From: Atribacterota bacterium
Lineage (GTDB): Bacteria > Atribacterota > Atribacteria > Atribacterales > Caldatribacteriaceae
Assembly (NCBI GenBank): GCA_039638595.1
Contig: JBDIWM010000003.1
Span: forward strand, 50,427 to 95,588
DNA length: 45,162 nucleotides
Direction of reading: 5' to 3'
This document shows, piece after piece, positions 26,634-34,905 of this stretch. The translations under genes were made by a program, and so were the position numbers. The notes under the pieces are model-generated. The model had not been told where the DNA came from. It did no database searches and saw nothing but the letters and a program-made list of their open reading frames with translations. Position 1 is the stretch's first letter. Each line of letters begins with the position of its first letter.

Positions 26634-27320
26634 ATGCGATACGGAAAATGGTTGGGAATCTTCTTGTTGGTTTTTTTTCATGGCTTGGGCTCGGCTTCCG
26701 TGCTGGAACATCACGTTGACCTGGTGGAGCAGGCGCTCAACGCTAAGACGGAGGGGGATTACACCAGGGCGATGGCGCTTCTTGAACAGTGTGTCCAGGA
26801 GGGGGTGCGGCTTCACGATGCCTATTACGAGATGGGTTTGATTCTTCTGGAAAAAGGAGAATATCGTAAAGCCCTGTCGATTTCGGGAAAGGCGGTGCAG
26901 GCTTTTTGGAAACATCTGGCCGAAAACCCTGAGGACCACTGGAGCTGGTTGCGATTGGGATATATCCACGAATTGCGCAGTGAAGCTCCTACAATCAACG
27001 AATGGCAGAAAGCACTGATGGCCCTAAAAAAAGCCGTGGAGCTTTCTCCTCAAAATCCTCTATACCTTTTGCATTTGGGTTTTGTCTATTACCGGATGAA
27101 GGAACATGATGAAGCCGAAGAAGCTCTGCGCCTGGCGCTTTCTCTTCAACCTGATAACGTGGAAATTCATTATTTTTTGGCTCTTATCCTGAAAGCGCAG
27201 GGAAAAAACGAGGAGGCCAAGGAAAAATTTCGTTTCGTGGTTGAACATGCTTCTTCGGATTACAGAAACTATGGTTTGGCAAAGAGAGAATTGGCGAGCC
27301 TGGAAAGGATGGAACGCTGA
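26634..27320 (+). CDS. Exported TPR-repeat protein
   Basis: This 228-residue protein has a signal-like N-terminus (residues 6-22) and four to five tetratricopeptide repeats. The clearest are the units starting at ALNAKTEGDYTRAMALLEQ, LEKGEYRKALSIS, and the pair near residues 140-205 (LHLGFVYYRMKEHDEAEEAL, ALILKAQGKNEEAKEKF). TPR proteins are scaffolds, and no specific function can be assigned. It lies four bases after the LptF/G gene and its stop overlaps the next ATG, so it belongs to the envelope operon. Confidence 0.8.
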   Translation: MRYGKWLGIFLLVFFHGLGSASVLEHHVDLVEQALNAKTEGDYTRAMALLEQCVQEGVRLHDAYYEMGLILLEKGEYRKALSISGKAVQAFWKHLAENPEDHWSWLRLGYIHELRSEAPTINEWQKALMALKKAVELSPQNPLYLLHLGFVYYRMKEHDEAEEALRLALSLQPDNVEIHYFLALILKAQGKNEEAKEKFRFVVEHASSDYRNYGLAKRELASLERMER

Positions 27321-28483
27321 TGAAAAGGTGTCTTGCTCTGGGGATGGTGGTCATTCTGGTCTTTTTGACCGGTTGCTTGGGGAATGTCAAGAAGGGGTCG
27401 ATAGAAGGGGAAGTGTGGGGAGGTAATGGCCCTCTTACGGGAGCCCTGGTTGAAGCAGGGGGTGTAAAAGCGATTACGGACAGTGAGGGACATTTTCGCC
27501 TTGAGGACGTTCCAGCGGGGCAGACTTTTGTCTTTTTCTCGGCTGATTCGTATGTGGGTGCGTTTCGACAGGTGTCTGTCTCTCCAGATGAAACGGTTTT
27601 TCTTTCAGTGATTACGCTCCTTCCTCAATCCGAAAGGACTTTAAAGGAATATGTTTTTCTTCTCTATGAAAGTGGATTGTATGAGCGGGCACTTCGGGAA
27701 GCCGAGGTATTCCTTGTTTTGTATCCTTCAAGTCGTGATGTGTTTGATATCAGGTTTGTCAAGGGTGCTTCGCTTTTTGAGCTTGACCGGTATTTTGAAG
27801 CGGTTTCAGTCCTTGAATCTGTTACATCCTCTGCGAGTGACTTTGCCGATGACGCTCAGTACCTGATTGCCAAAAGTTTTGGGGAGGGGCTGAAAGATTA
27901 CTGGAAGGCTATTGTAGAATACCAGCGTTTTGTGGAGCAATATTCCCAGAGCGAACTTTTGGGGAATGCGTATTATGAAATGGGGGATTGTTACTACATT
28001 GTGGGTGAATACACCAAAGCCCTTTCTGCTTATGAAAATGCCGTCAATCAGGGTGGTGAAGCGGGTCGAAAAGCACTGTATTCCATGGCTCATTGCCTTT
28101 ATAAGCTGGAATTCTATAACCGGGCAGCCAGCCGGTTTTTAGAGTACGTGGAAAAATATCCTGATACTGACCTTTCTGATGACGCCCAGTACTTTGCTGG
28201 TGCTTCGTTTTATAAAGCATCCCGTTTTTCGGAAGCGCTATCGTCCTTTGAAACCTGTATCACCCGGTATCCCCAGGGGAAATGGTATAATGGCATACTC
28301 ATTGCTCCTGCGGCCCTTTTCCATAAAGGTCTGTGCTTGGAAAAGTTAGGACGGTACCTGGAAGCCTATGAGGTCTATTTGGGTATTGTCCGGGATTATC
28401 CGGGTGCTAAATGGGCGGATGGATCATCTTTGATTCAGAGCGTCTATTTTCGCATTAACTGGCTGAAACAAAACTTCCTGTAA
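27320..28483 (+). CDS. TPR lipoprotein with N-terminal carboxypeptidase-regulatory-like domain
   Basis: This 387-residue protein has a signal peptide ending in the lipobox LTGC (Cys 19), so it is lipid-anchored outside the inner membrane. Residues 28-90 resemble a carboxypeptidase regulatory-like beta-sandwich (GSIEGEVWGGNGPLTGA, then FRLEDVPAG). From residue 100 on there are TPR-type repeats like those of BamD/YbgF (YYEMGDCYYIVGEYTKAL, AQYFAGASFYKASRFSEAL). A role in outer-membrane or cell-envelope assembly is plausible given the LptF/G neighbour, but that is inference. It starts on the overlapping ATG of the previous stop. Confidence 0.8.
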   Translation: MKRCLALGMVVILVFLTGCLGNVKKGSIEGEVWGGNGPLTGALVEAGGVKAITDSEGHFRLEDVPAGQTFVFFSADSYVGAFRQVSVSPDETVFLSVITLLPQSERTLKEYVFLLYESGLYERALREAEVFLVLYPSSRDVFDIRFVKGASLFELDRYFEAVSVLESVTSSASDFADDAQYLIAKSFGEGLKDYWKAIVEYQRFVEQYSQSELLGNAYYEMGDCYYIVGEYTKALSAYENAVNQGGEAGRKALYSMAHCLYKLEFYNRAASRFLEYVEKYPDTDLSDDAQYFAGASFYKASRFSEALSSFETCITRYPQGKWYNGILIAPAALFHKGLCLEKLGRYLEAYEVYLGIVRDYPGAKWADGSSLIQSVYFRINWLKQNFL

Positions 28484-28495
28484 GTTTGCCGGTCA

Positions 28496-29080
28496 ATGTA
28501 TCCTCAAGAAGATCGGGAAATTGTTCAAGAAGTCCTAAACGGGAAAAAAGAACTCTTTGCGCTCCTTGTGCATCGTTACGAAGATAAAATTTTCAATTAT
28601 ATTTACTATATGGTCAAGCAGAAAGAAGAAGCCGAGGACCTGGCACAAACTACCTTTGTCAAAGCGTTTTTCTCCTTGCGTCAATACAATCACGCTTACG
28701 AATTTTCCACCTGGATTTATACCATTGCCCGAAATGTGTGCCTTGATTACTTCCGAAAGCGAAAAAGGGGAGATGTGGACCTGTCGCTCAATTTTGCCGT
28801 CAGTGAAGACGGGGATACGGAAATGGGGGAGTTAATCGAAGAAGAGCATTCTCCGGATCCGCTTCGGACCGTTCTGAATGAAGAGCTTCGGGAAAAAATT
28901 GAAAAGGCCATTGAGCGCCTTCCTTTGAACCTTCGAGAAATCGTTGTTTTACGGCATCTGGAAGACTGTTCGTACGAGGAAATTGCCCAGATTATGGATT
29001 TGCCAGTGGGGACGGTAAAATCGTGTCTTCATCGAGCAAGGAAAAAGCTGAAGGAATGGTTGGAAGGATATCTGGAGTGA
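28496..29080 (+). CDS. ECF-type RNA polymerase sigma factor
   Basis: This is a 194-residue protein. Region 2 (residues 15-85) includes YMVKQKEEAEDLAQTTFVKAF and FSTWIYTIARNVCLDYFRKRK. Region 4 (residues 130-190) includes LPLNLREIVVLRHLEDCSYEEIAQ and PVGTVKSCLHRARKKLKEWL. The linker is acidic. It directs transcription of a regulon, often for envelope stress. It sits directly after envelope TPR genes and before a single-pass membrane protein that may hold it inactive. No -35/-10 autoregulatory site was recognised. Confidence 0.93.
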   Translation: MYPQEDREIVQEVLNGKKELFALLVHRYEDKIFNYIYYMVKQKEEAEDLAQTTFVKAFFSLRQYNHAYEFSTWIYTIARNVCLDYFRKRKRGDVDLSLNFAVSEDGDTEMGELIEEEHSPDPLRTVLNEELREKIEKAIERLPLNLREIVVLRHLEDCSYEEIAQIMDLPVGTVKSCLHRARKKLKEWLEGYLE

Positions 29081-29122
29081 AACTTAAAGGATAGACATGC
29101 GTATATAAAAGTGGTGGGTGTA

Positions 29123-29626
29123 ATGGACCGTAAAGAAGAAAAGTTGGTTTGTTATCTTCATAGTCTCCCTCGGCAGGAGGTCAGTATCGATTTTGCCGAG
29201 CGAGTGATGAAAACCATTGATCATAAAAGTCGACCGTATACTTTTTTCAAAAAGCGTGTGGTTGTAGCTTTGGCTTGTTCCTTTCTTCTGGTTATGTTTA
29301 TCACCACTTGGCCCATTTTCCCCCGCCTGGAAATCTCCCGCTATTTTGGTTATCGAAAAATCGAGCTGGTTTTTTATTCTCCAATTCAGAATCCTAAAAT
29401 TGTGGCGGTAGCGGGTGATTTCAGTGATTGGAATTACCTGGATATGGAAAAAGTCAAAGAGAATTGTTGGAAGATTACTGTGCGTCTGCGGCCTGGAAAA
29501 TATGCTTACGGTTTCCTTTTGGATGGGAAAGAATGGGTTCCTGACCCCAGCGCACCCCGGCAGATTTCCGATGGGTTTGGTAATCGCAATTCGGTATTAG
29601 TGATTGACGGCCTGAACGGCGAGTAA
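29123..29626 (+). CDS. Single-pass membrane protein with CBM48 (AMPK-type glycogen-binding) domain; candidate anti-sigma factor
   Basis: This 167-residue protein has a cytoplasmic N-terminus (residues 1-43, with LPRQEVSIDFAERVMKTI), one membrane helix (44-64) and an outer domain (80-162) with the CBM48/AMPK1 pattern: VAVAGDFSDWN, then LRPGKYAYGFLLDGKEWVPDP. W103 and W138 are the expected sugar-stacking aromatics. The topology and position right after an ECF sigma gene fit an anti-sigma factor whose outer sensor binds glucan, but no zinc-finger motif is present and the N-terminus is short, so this is inference. The ATG at 29123 is chosen. An upstream GTG at 29111 is possible. Confidence 0.75.
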   Translation: MDRKEEKLVCYLHSLPRQEVSIDFAERVMKTIDHKSRPYTFFKKRVVVALACSFLLVMFITTWPIFPRLEISRYFGYRKIELVFYSPIQNPKIVAVAGDFSDWNYLDMEKVKENCWKITVRLRPGKYAYGFLLDGKEWVPDPSAPRQISDGFGNRNSVLVIDGLNGE

Positions 29627-29629
29627 GGT

Positions 29630-30466
29630 ATGCGAAAAATTGGTGTTTTTTGGGTTTTTCTTTTCCTCGTTATTTCTATTCTTCCAGTCTGGGCCTCGAA
29701 TGTCGAAGATATCGTTTCCAGGTCTTCCTACACCGAGGAAGAAAAAGCGTACTTGCAAAATCGAGTTACGGCAATCACCCAAGAAATATCAGTTCAGAAT
29801 CTTCCGGTATCTTTTATTTTTTCTAAATTTAAAGAAGGTGTTGGGAAACGGGTTAATCCCTATATTCTAGTTCAGACTCTGGAAAGAAGAAAAAAGGCCC
29901 TTCTCGAAGCCAAGGAAATTTTGGATGATGCCGGGATTGAGGGAAAAGCCCGGGAAAAGACCTTAACGGATCTCGCGCTCTCTATCGAACTTTCGGTACC
30001 GGCGCCGCTTTTGCGCGAAGTGGTGCAACGAGTCAAGAACACGAGTCCCAAAGACTTGCCGAAGATTATTGCTTCAATCTCCACCCTGCTTGAGGTTGGT
30101 GTGGATCCAGTAAAAGTGGGTAGTGTCGCTGAAAAGGTGGTGGTCAAAAATCTGAAAAGTGAAGAGGTTACGAAAATTGCCACCCTCTTAGAACGTGCCC
30201 GCCGTAGTGGTGTTGACATGGAACAAACAGCCGGAGTGCTGGAGGAAGCTTTAGATAAGTACAACAATTTCAACCTGGTGGAAATGGAAATACGGCAATT
30301 CATTGCTTCCTCTCGCCAGAAGCCATCTCTTTCCTCTGGCCAGGGTGTGCCATCGGGTTCGCCGGGTATTTCTGGTACCACTCCTACTCAAGAAGGAGGA
30401 ACCCCTCTGGAATCATCCTCCTCTGGTCACCCACCCACTCAGGAAGGTGGGGGTTCTTTAGAATAG
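29630..30466 (+). CDS. Secreted protein of unknown function with low-complexity C-terminus
   Basis: This 278-residue protein has a clear signal peptide (residues 1-22, ending VWASN). The body is helical and charged (residues 25-225), with no motif I recognise. The last 45 residues are rich in Ser, Gly, Pro and Gln-Glu-Gly-Gly units (PTQEGG repeated). It starts three bases after the CBM48 protein, so it may belong to the regulon-control operon. I cannot assign a function. It is convergent with the Cys-rich lipoprotein gene. Confidence 0.7.
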   Translation: MRKIGVFWVFLFLVISILPVWASNVEDIVSRSSYTEEEKAYLQNRVTAITQEISVQNLPVSFIFSKFKEGVGKRVNPYILVQTLERRKKALLEAKEILDDAGIEGKAREKTLTDLALSIELSVPAPLLREVVQRVKNTSPKDLPKIIASISTLLEVGVDPVKVGSVAEKVVVKNLKSEEVTKIATLLERARRSGVDMEQTAGVLEEALDKYNNFNLVEMEIRQFIASSRQKPSLSSGQGVPSGSPGISGTTPTQEGGTPLESSSSGHPPTQEGGGSLE

Positions 30467-30480
30467 TTCTTTCCTCCATC

Positions 30481-30747
30481 TTAAAAAGAGCACTGTATGC
30501 ACGGTGTTGCTGTCGGTGTTGCACAGGGTACGCAGGTGGGGGTTGGTGTTGGACAGGGTACGCAGGCAGGTGTAGGTGTTGGGCAGGGGCAACATCCCGC
30601 AGGACAGCTCACCGTGGGTGAAGCGGTAGAAGTGGGGGCTGTTCCCGTTGCACCACCGCTCAGCATGCGCCATAGGCATCCAGGGAGAAGAAAAACAATG
30701 CTTGCTGTCACCACAAAAAGAATCCATATTGCTACCCTTTTTTTCAT
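30481..30747 (-). CDS. Small cysteine/proline/threonine-repeat lipoprotein
   Basis: This 88-residue protein has a signal peptide ending in a lipobox-like LPGC (Cys 24), then a Thr/Ser/Ala-rich linker. From residue 48 on it has ten cysteines in a repeating pattern: CPTPTPACVP, CPTPTPTCVP, CATPTATPC. The ribosome site (GGGAAGGATT) directly before the ATG supports expression. The cysteine spacing is CxxC and C-x6-C, which would allow metal binding or disulfide cross-linking at the cell surface. I know no family that matches. The repeat also shows in DNA as GGTACGCAGG units (about 30520-30580). The frame has no close competitor on the opposite strand with a ribosome site. Confidence 0.65.
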   Translation of the reverse strand: MKKRVAIWILFVVTASIVFLLPGCLWRMLSGGATGTAPTSTASPTVSCPAGCCPCPTPTPACVPCPTPTPTCVPCATPTATPCIQCSF

Positions 30748-30857
30748 AATCCTTCCCGTCCTTTCGGTTTACCACCAGTTTATCACCTTTTTTCAAATCG
30801 CAAAGGTTTCCTGGTAATACTGAGTTTTGTGAAAGTAAGGGAAAATCTTGAAAATCC

Positions 30858-30886
30858 AAAAAGGTGGTCGCGAAGACCACCCTTTT
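30858..30886. terminator. Intrinsic terminator after the LeuB-like gene
   Basis: GGTGGTC (30863-30869) pairs with GACCACC (30875-30881) around GCGAA. On the minus strand it is followed by TTTTT, right after the leuB-like stop. A T-run also follows on the plus strand. Confidence 0.8.
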
Positions 30887-31947
30887 TATTCAACCATTGA
30901 GGCCACCAGGTCTCCCACTTCTTGGGTGGAAAGACCCATCTTGCCAGCGCTCATGCTTTTGATTTTACCGCTTTCTAAGGCTTTGGTGACCGCGTTTTCC
31001 ACCATCCAAGAGGCGTGCTCTTCTCCGATGGTTTCAAGGAGCATTCCCAAAGCACAAATAGCAGCAAGAGGATTAATAACATTCATCCCGGTGTACTTGG
31101 GTGCAGAACCGCCGATAGGTTCAAACATGGATACACCTTGAGGGTTGAGGTTTCCTCCGGCGGCAATGCCCATGCCACCTTGAATCATCGCTCCAAGGTC
31201 GGTGATGATGTCCCCAAACATGTTATCGGTGACGATGACATCAAACCATTCTGGATTTTTCACCATCCACATGGTCGTAGCGTCCACGTGGGCGTAGTCG
31301 GTTTGAATGTCGGGGTACTCTTTCGCTACCTCCTGGAAAGTTCGTTCCCAGAGATCGAAAGCAAAGGTAAGGACATTGGTTTTACCGCAGAGGGTGAGTT
31401 TTTTCTTTTTATTGCGTTTACGGGTGTATTCAAAGGCAAAACGGATACAACGTTCCACACCTTTGCGGGTATTGATGGATTCCTGGATGGCGACCTCATC
31501 AGGAGTGCCTTTCCGGAGGAATCCTCCGGCACCCACGTACAGGCCTTCGGTATTTTCCCGCACCACCACAAAGTCGATTTCTTCAGGCCCTTTATCTTTG
31601 ATAGGGGTCCAAACGTTCGGATAGAGTTTTACCGGTCGGAGGTTAATATACTGGTCGAGGCGAAAGCGAATTTTGAGGAGAATACCCTGTTCGAGAATTC
31701 CCGGTTTAACCTCAGGATGTCCAATGGCACCGAGGTATAGAGCATCAAGTTTTTTAAATTCTTCCAGGGCTGATTCGGGGAGAGTTTCTCCGGTTTTTTG
31801 GTAATATTCTCCACCGAATGGGTAGAGCACGATCTCGTAGGTAAACTGTGCCTTTTTTGCTACTGTTTCAAGCACTTTGAGTCCTTCACGGACTACTTCT
31901 GGTCCAGTGCCATCACCGGGAATCACACCGATTTTGTATGTTTTCAT
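30886..31947 (-). CDS. 3-isopropylmalate dehydrogenase-like (isocitrate/isopropylmalate dehydrogenase family)
   Basis: This 353-residue NAD(P)-dependent decarboxylating beta-hydroxyacid dehydrogenase has the N-terminal [13 protein letters not shown]. The substrate loop is [29 protein letters not shown] Tyr is in [12 protein letters not shown], a Lys in LCGKTNVL, metal-binding Asp are in [15 protein letters not shown], and the cofactor region is [13 protein letters not shown]. The family includes LeuB, isocitrate and tartrate/malate dehydrogenases. The NLRPV block fits LeuB-like enzymes. No other leucine-pathway gene is near, so the substrate is uncertain. GGAGG precedes the ATG. It is divergent from xseA, and a terminator follows. 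Confidence 0.82.
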   Translation of the reverse strand: MKTYKIGVIPGDGTGPEVVREGLKVLETVAKKAQFTYEIVLYPFGGEYYQKTGETLPESALEEFKKLDALYLGAIGHPEVKPGILEQGILLKIRFRLDQYINLRPVKLYPNVWTPIKDKGPEEIDFVVVRENTEGLYVGAGGFLRKGTPDEVAIQESINTRKGVERCIRFAFEYTRKRNKKKKLTLCGKTNVLTFAFDLWERTFQEVAKEYPDIQTDYAHVDATTMWMVKNPEWFDVIVTDNMFGDIITDLGAMIQGGMGIAAGGNLNPQGVSMFEPIGGSAPKYTGMNVINPLAAICALGMLLETIGEEHASWMVENAVTKALESGKIKSMSAGKMGLSTQEVGDLVASMVE

Positions 31948-31975
31948 GTTGTTCCTCCCTTCTTTGTACTGTCGC

Positions 31976-32011
31976 TTTATAGTTTATCCAATTTTTAGGA
32001 AAAAGTATAAT
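31976..32011. promoter_or_regulatory. Divergent promoter region of leuB-like and xseA genes
   Basis: On the plus strand TATAAT occupies 32006-32011 with a weak TTTATC 17 bases before. On the minus strand TATAAA (plus-strand 31976-31981) serves the leuB-like gene. The plus-strand -10 overlaps the ATG at 32010, so that ATG cannot be the xseA start. Confidence 0.5.
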
Positions 32012-32042
32012 GAGTGATGGAGAAAAAGAGAGGGGGTTAGGT

Positions 32043-33386
32043 GTGGAATTTTTCCATCTTCAACCAGAAGAAAACGTCGTTTTCACTCTTTCTGGCCTCT
32101 TGCAGGCAGTGCAGGCTTTGGTGGAGGGGTATTTCTCTTCGTCTTTCTGGGTGGTGGCCGAAATCGCCGACTTGCGCAAGCGGATTCATATTTATCTGGA
32201 ACTGGTCGAAAAAGAAGGCGATTCGGTTAAAGCCCGGATTCGGGGAATAATCTGGTCTTCATCAGCAAAAATTGTGGATATGTTTGAGGACGAGACTGGA
32301 CAACGTCTCAAGGTGGGGATGAAAATTCTTTTACAGGGACGGTTACGCTTTCATCCGGCTTACGGTCTCAGCCTGGAGGTACAGGGGATTAACTCCAACT
32401 ATTCTCTGGGTGAAATGGCGCGGAAGCGTCGGGAAATTCTGCAACGTCTTGCTCAGGAGGGTCTTTTGGAAAAAAATCGCCAGATTTCCCTTCCTCTTGT
32501 GCCGCAGCGGATTGCCGTGGTGTCTTCAGAACACTCGGCAGGGTTTGAGGATTTTTTGATGCACCTTAAGGAGAACCCTTATGGCTTTCGATTTACGGTG
32601 AAGCTTTTCCCAACCCTTGTTCAGGGCGAAGAGGCAGAGTTTTCTCTTCTTGGTGCTCTTGAGGCGGTTCGAATGGAGGCCCGGCATTTTGATGTGGTGG
32701 TGGTCTTGCGGGGTGGTGGCTCCAGAGTGGATTTAAGTTGCTTTGATAGCTATGCGCTGGGCAAAATGGTCGCTGAATTCCCTCTTCCGGTACTCACTGG
32801 AATTGGCCATCACAGAGATGAAAGCGTGATGGATTGTGTATCGTATTCTGCCCTAAAGACGCCAACTGCGGTGGCCGATTTCTTGGTTGACCGGGTCAAA
32901 GCTTTTGAGGAAGGACTCAACAGAGAATTATCTCGTCTCTGGGGGGCTACCTGGGAAACTTTAGAATGCTACCAGATGGAACTCAGTGATTGGATACGGC
33001 GGTTTCGGGGTGATGCTTTGCTTCTTTTTCAGAAAGAACGGGAGAAACATCTTCGCTTCGAAGAGCGCTTCGATTTGCTTCTCCGGGCTTTTCTTGAGAA
33101 AGCAAGGGTGACACAGCACGACCTTGAACAGGCTTTCCGCCGGGAGACTGTAAAAAGGCTTGAGGAAATGAAGCAATCACTGGATCAAGAGGAAAAAGCG
33201 CTGGTGTTGCTTCATCCCTCCAACGTGCTTCGCCGGGGGTATACGCTCACCTTTTCAGAGGGGAAAATCGTCAAAAGTGTTCACGACTGCTCAGTGGGGC
33301 AAAAACTATATACCCAGACGCATGATGGTCAGCTTATGAGTGAGGTGAAAGAGAGGCATGAAAGAACCGATGGCACTTTCTTATGA
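32043..33386 (+). CDS. xseA: Exodeoxyribonuclease VII large subunit
   Basis: This 447-residue protein has an OB-fold N-terminus (about residues 18-110), then the catalytic domain with RIAVVSSEHSAGFEDFL, VVVLRGGGSRVDLSCFDSY, GIGHHRDESVMD and KTPTAVADFLVD, followed by a long coiled-coil region and HPSNVLRRGYTLT. With XseB it degrades single-stranded DNA in both directions in the cytoplasm. The GTG at 32043 is chosen. It has AGAGGGGG six bases before it, and a -10 box overlaps the upstream ATG at 32010. Its end overlaps xseB by 29 bases. Confidence 0.92.
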   Translation: MEFFHLQPEENVVFTLSGLLQAVQALVEGYFSSSFWVVAEIADLRKRIHIYLELVEKEGDSVKARIRGIIWSSSAKIVDMFEDETGQRLKVGMKILLQGRLRFHPAYGLSLEVQGINSNYSLGEMARKRREILQRLAQEGLLEKNRQISLPLVPQRIAVVSSEHSAGFEDFLMHLKENPYGFRFTVKLFPTLVQGEEAEFSLLGALEAVRMEARHFDVVVVLRGGGSRVDLSCFDSYALGKMVAEFPLPVLTGIGHHRDESVMDCVSYSALKTPTAVADFLVDRVKAFEEGLNRELSRLWGATWETLECYQMELSDWIRRFRGDALLLFQKEREKHLRFEERFDLLLRAFLEKARVTQHDLEQAFRRETVKRLEEMKQSLDQEEKALVLLHPSNVLRRGYTLTFSEGKIVKSVHDCSVGQKLYTQTHDGQLMSEVKERHERTDGTFL

Positions 33387-33585
33387 AGCGGCTTTTCAGG
33401 AACTGAAAACTATTGTGGAGGAACTTGAAAGAGGGGAGGTGAGCGTTGATTTGTTGGTGGAAAAGGTGAAACGAGCTACTGCTCTCTCCCGCTTCTTGCG
33501 GGAACGCCTGCGTAAGACCGAAGAAGAAATACAGACTATCTTTGAAGAGAACGAAAAGGAGGTGTTGAAACAGGAAAATTTGTAA
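33358..33585 (+). CDS. xseB: Exodeoxyribonuclease VII small subunit
   Basis: This 75-residue helical protein has the XseB pattern: YEAAFQELKTIVEELERGEVSVD then VEKVKRATALSRFLRERLRKTEEEI. It packs on the coiled coil of XseA to form the active nuclease. It begins inside the end of xseA, so the two are co-translated. A second ATG at 33370 is a possible start. Confidence 0.9.
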   Translation: MKEPMALSYEAAFQELKTIVEELERGEVSVDLLVEKVKRATALSRFLRERLRKTEEEIQTIFEENEKEVLKQENL

Positions 33586-33635
33586 CGAGATACGGTTCGA
33601 TGGGGTGCTATGGACATGGAGGATGCGTCAGCTTC

Positions 33636-33644
33636 TGTTATAAT
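33636..33644 (+). promoter_or_regulatory. Extended -10 promoter of the branched-chain amino acid ABC operon
   Basis: TGT-TATAAT with the TATAAT at 33639-33644, in the gap after xseB, 45 bases before the binding-protein ATG. No clear -35 is visible. Confidence 0.55.
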
Positions 33645-33689
33645 GGAAATTAGAGAAGGAAATTGACCAAGAAGAAGGAGGAGAAGTGG

Positions 33690-34841
33690 ATGAGAAAAGC
33701 ATTGGTGGTTTTCTGGATTGTGACTGGTATTTTTGGAGGTATTTTCACAGGACAGCTATGGGCTGGAGAACCGATTCGTATTGGACTCCAGGCGCCAATT
33801 ACCGGGAGTTTCGCCATCGAGGGGCAGATGGCCAAACAGTGTGTGGAACTGGCTGCGGAGCTCCTCAACAAGGAGGGGGGGATAAACGGTCGACTGATTG
33901 AAATTGTTGTGGCCGATGACGCTTCGAACCCCCGTGATAGCGCTCTGGCTGCACAGCGTCTGATTTCGCAAAAAGTGGTAGCAGCCATTGCTAGTTACGG
34001 TTCTTCAGTCACCGAGCCGGCAGCGGACCTCTATGACCGCAATAAGGTGATTTCTGTTGCCTATGGGGCGACAGCGGTCAGACTGACCATGGATAAAGAA
34101 CGTCCTTACTTTTTCCGGACCTGTGGGCGAGATGACTCTCAGGGGGCTTTTTTTGCCAAGTTTGCCGTGGAAACCATGGGATGGAAACGAATTGCCATTA
34201 TGCACGATAACCAAACTTATGGAAAAGGGGTAGCAGAAGAAACGCGAAAATACTTAGAACCGTATATTCAAGAAGGTCGTGCGGAAATTGTCTACTACGA
34301 CGCCATTACCCCTGGGGAACAGGATTATAGCGCTGCGCTCACCAAACTGCGGGAGAGTAACCCTGATGTCTGGTACTATACTGCTTATTATCCTGAGGCT
34401 GGACTCCTGGTGCGTCAGGGGAGGGAACTCGGCATTACCATTCCCTTTGTGGGGAGTAACGCCGTTCCCAACGACGATTTTGTGAAAATTGCCGGTCTTG
34501 AGTATGTGGTGGGAACGCTCATGACCCAGGAACCACTTCCCCAGGACCTTGATACGCCGAAGTCCCAAGCCTTCTTTGAAGCCTACCGAGCGAAGTTTGG
34601 TGAGATTCCCTCCTCTCCCTGGCCGATTTATGCGGCTGATGCTTTGTTTGCCGTTGCCCAGGCCATTAGGAACACCGGGTCAACGGATTCGGATATCTTG
34701 GCCCGGGAAATGCGCGCCATGCAAAACGCCACAGGAATTACCGGCCCAATTTACTTTACCGAACGTGGTGACCGTAAAGATATTCCCTACGCCATGTATC
34801 GGTATAACGAAAAAGGGCAGCTCGAACTCTTTCAGCCTTGA
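33690..34841 (+). CDS. Branched-chain amino acid (Leu/Ile/Val-type) ABC transporter substrate-binding protein
   Basis: This 383-residue exported protein has a signal peptide (residues 1-24, ending LWAGEP) without a lipobox Cys. It then has the LivJ-type periplasmic fold: IRIGLQAPITGSFAIEGQ, VVADDASNPRDSALAAQRLI, AIASYGSSVTEPAADLYDR, and KRIAIMHDNQTYGKGVAEE. The ligand may be branched-chain amino acids, amides or urea, since the family is broad. AAGGAGG sits before the ATG at 33690. A hairpin separates it from the permease genes, which allows more binding protein than membrane subunits. Confidence 0.9.
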   Translation: MRKALVVFWIVTGIFGGIFTGQLWAGEPIRIGLQAPITGSFAIEGQMAKQCVELAAELLNKEGGINGRLIEIVVADDASNPRDSALAAQRLISQKVVAAIASYGSSVTEPAADLYDRNKVISVAYGATAVRLTMDKERPYFFRTCGRDDSQGAFFAKFAVETMGWKRIAIMHDNQTYGKGVAEETRKYLEPYIQEGRAEIVYYDAITPGEQDYSAALTKLRESNPDVWYYTAYYPEAGLLVRQGRELGITIPFVGSNAVPNDDFVKIAGLEYVVGTLMTQEPLPQDLDTPKSQAFFEAYRAKFGEIPSSPWPIYAADALFAVAQAIRNTGSTDSDILAREMRAMQNATGITGPIYFTERGDRKDIPYAMYRYNEKGQLELFQP

Positions 34842-34848
34842 CATAGCG

Positions 34849-34874
34849 TGGCCGAACGCACCTGCGTTCGGCCA
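34849..34874 (+). terminator. Intercistronic hairpin between binding-protein and permease genes
   Basis: TGGCCGAACGCA (34849-34860) and TGCGTTCGGCCA (34863-34874) form a perfect 12-base stem with a CC loop, followed only by TTTGC. It fits an attenuator or a 3'-end protector that sets higher levels of the upstream mRNA. Confidence 0.65.
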
Positions 34875-34905
34875 TTTGCAGTTTCCATAGAGAGGGCGAT
34901 TCTAC

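Noticed and set aside
30520-30580. GGTACGCAGG repeats as a CRISPR-like array
   Set aside because: The units are short, have no spacers, and translate into the Cys-Pro-Thr repeats of the lipoprotein gene.
31015-31740. Plus-strand frame of 241 codons
   Set aside because: It is opposite the LeuB-like gene, which has full family motifs. No ribosome site is present.
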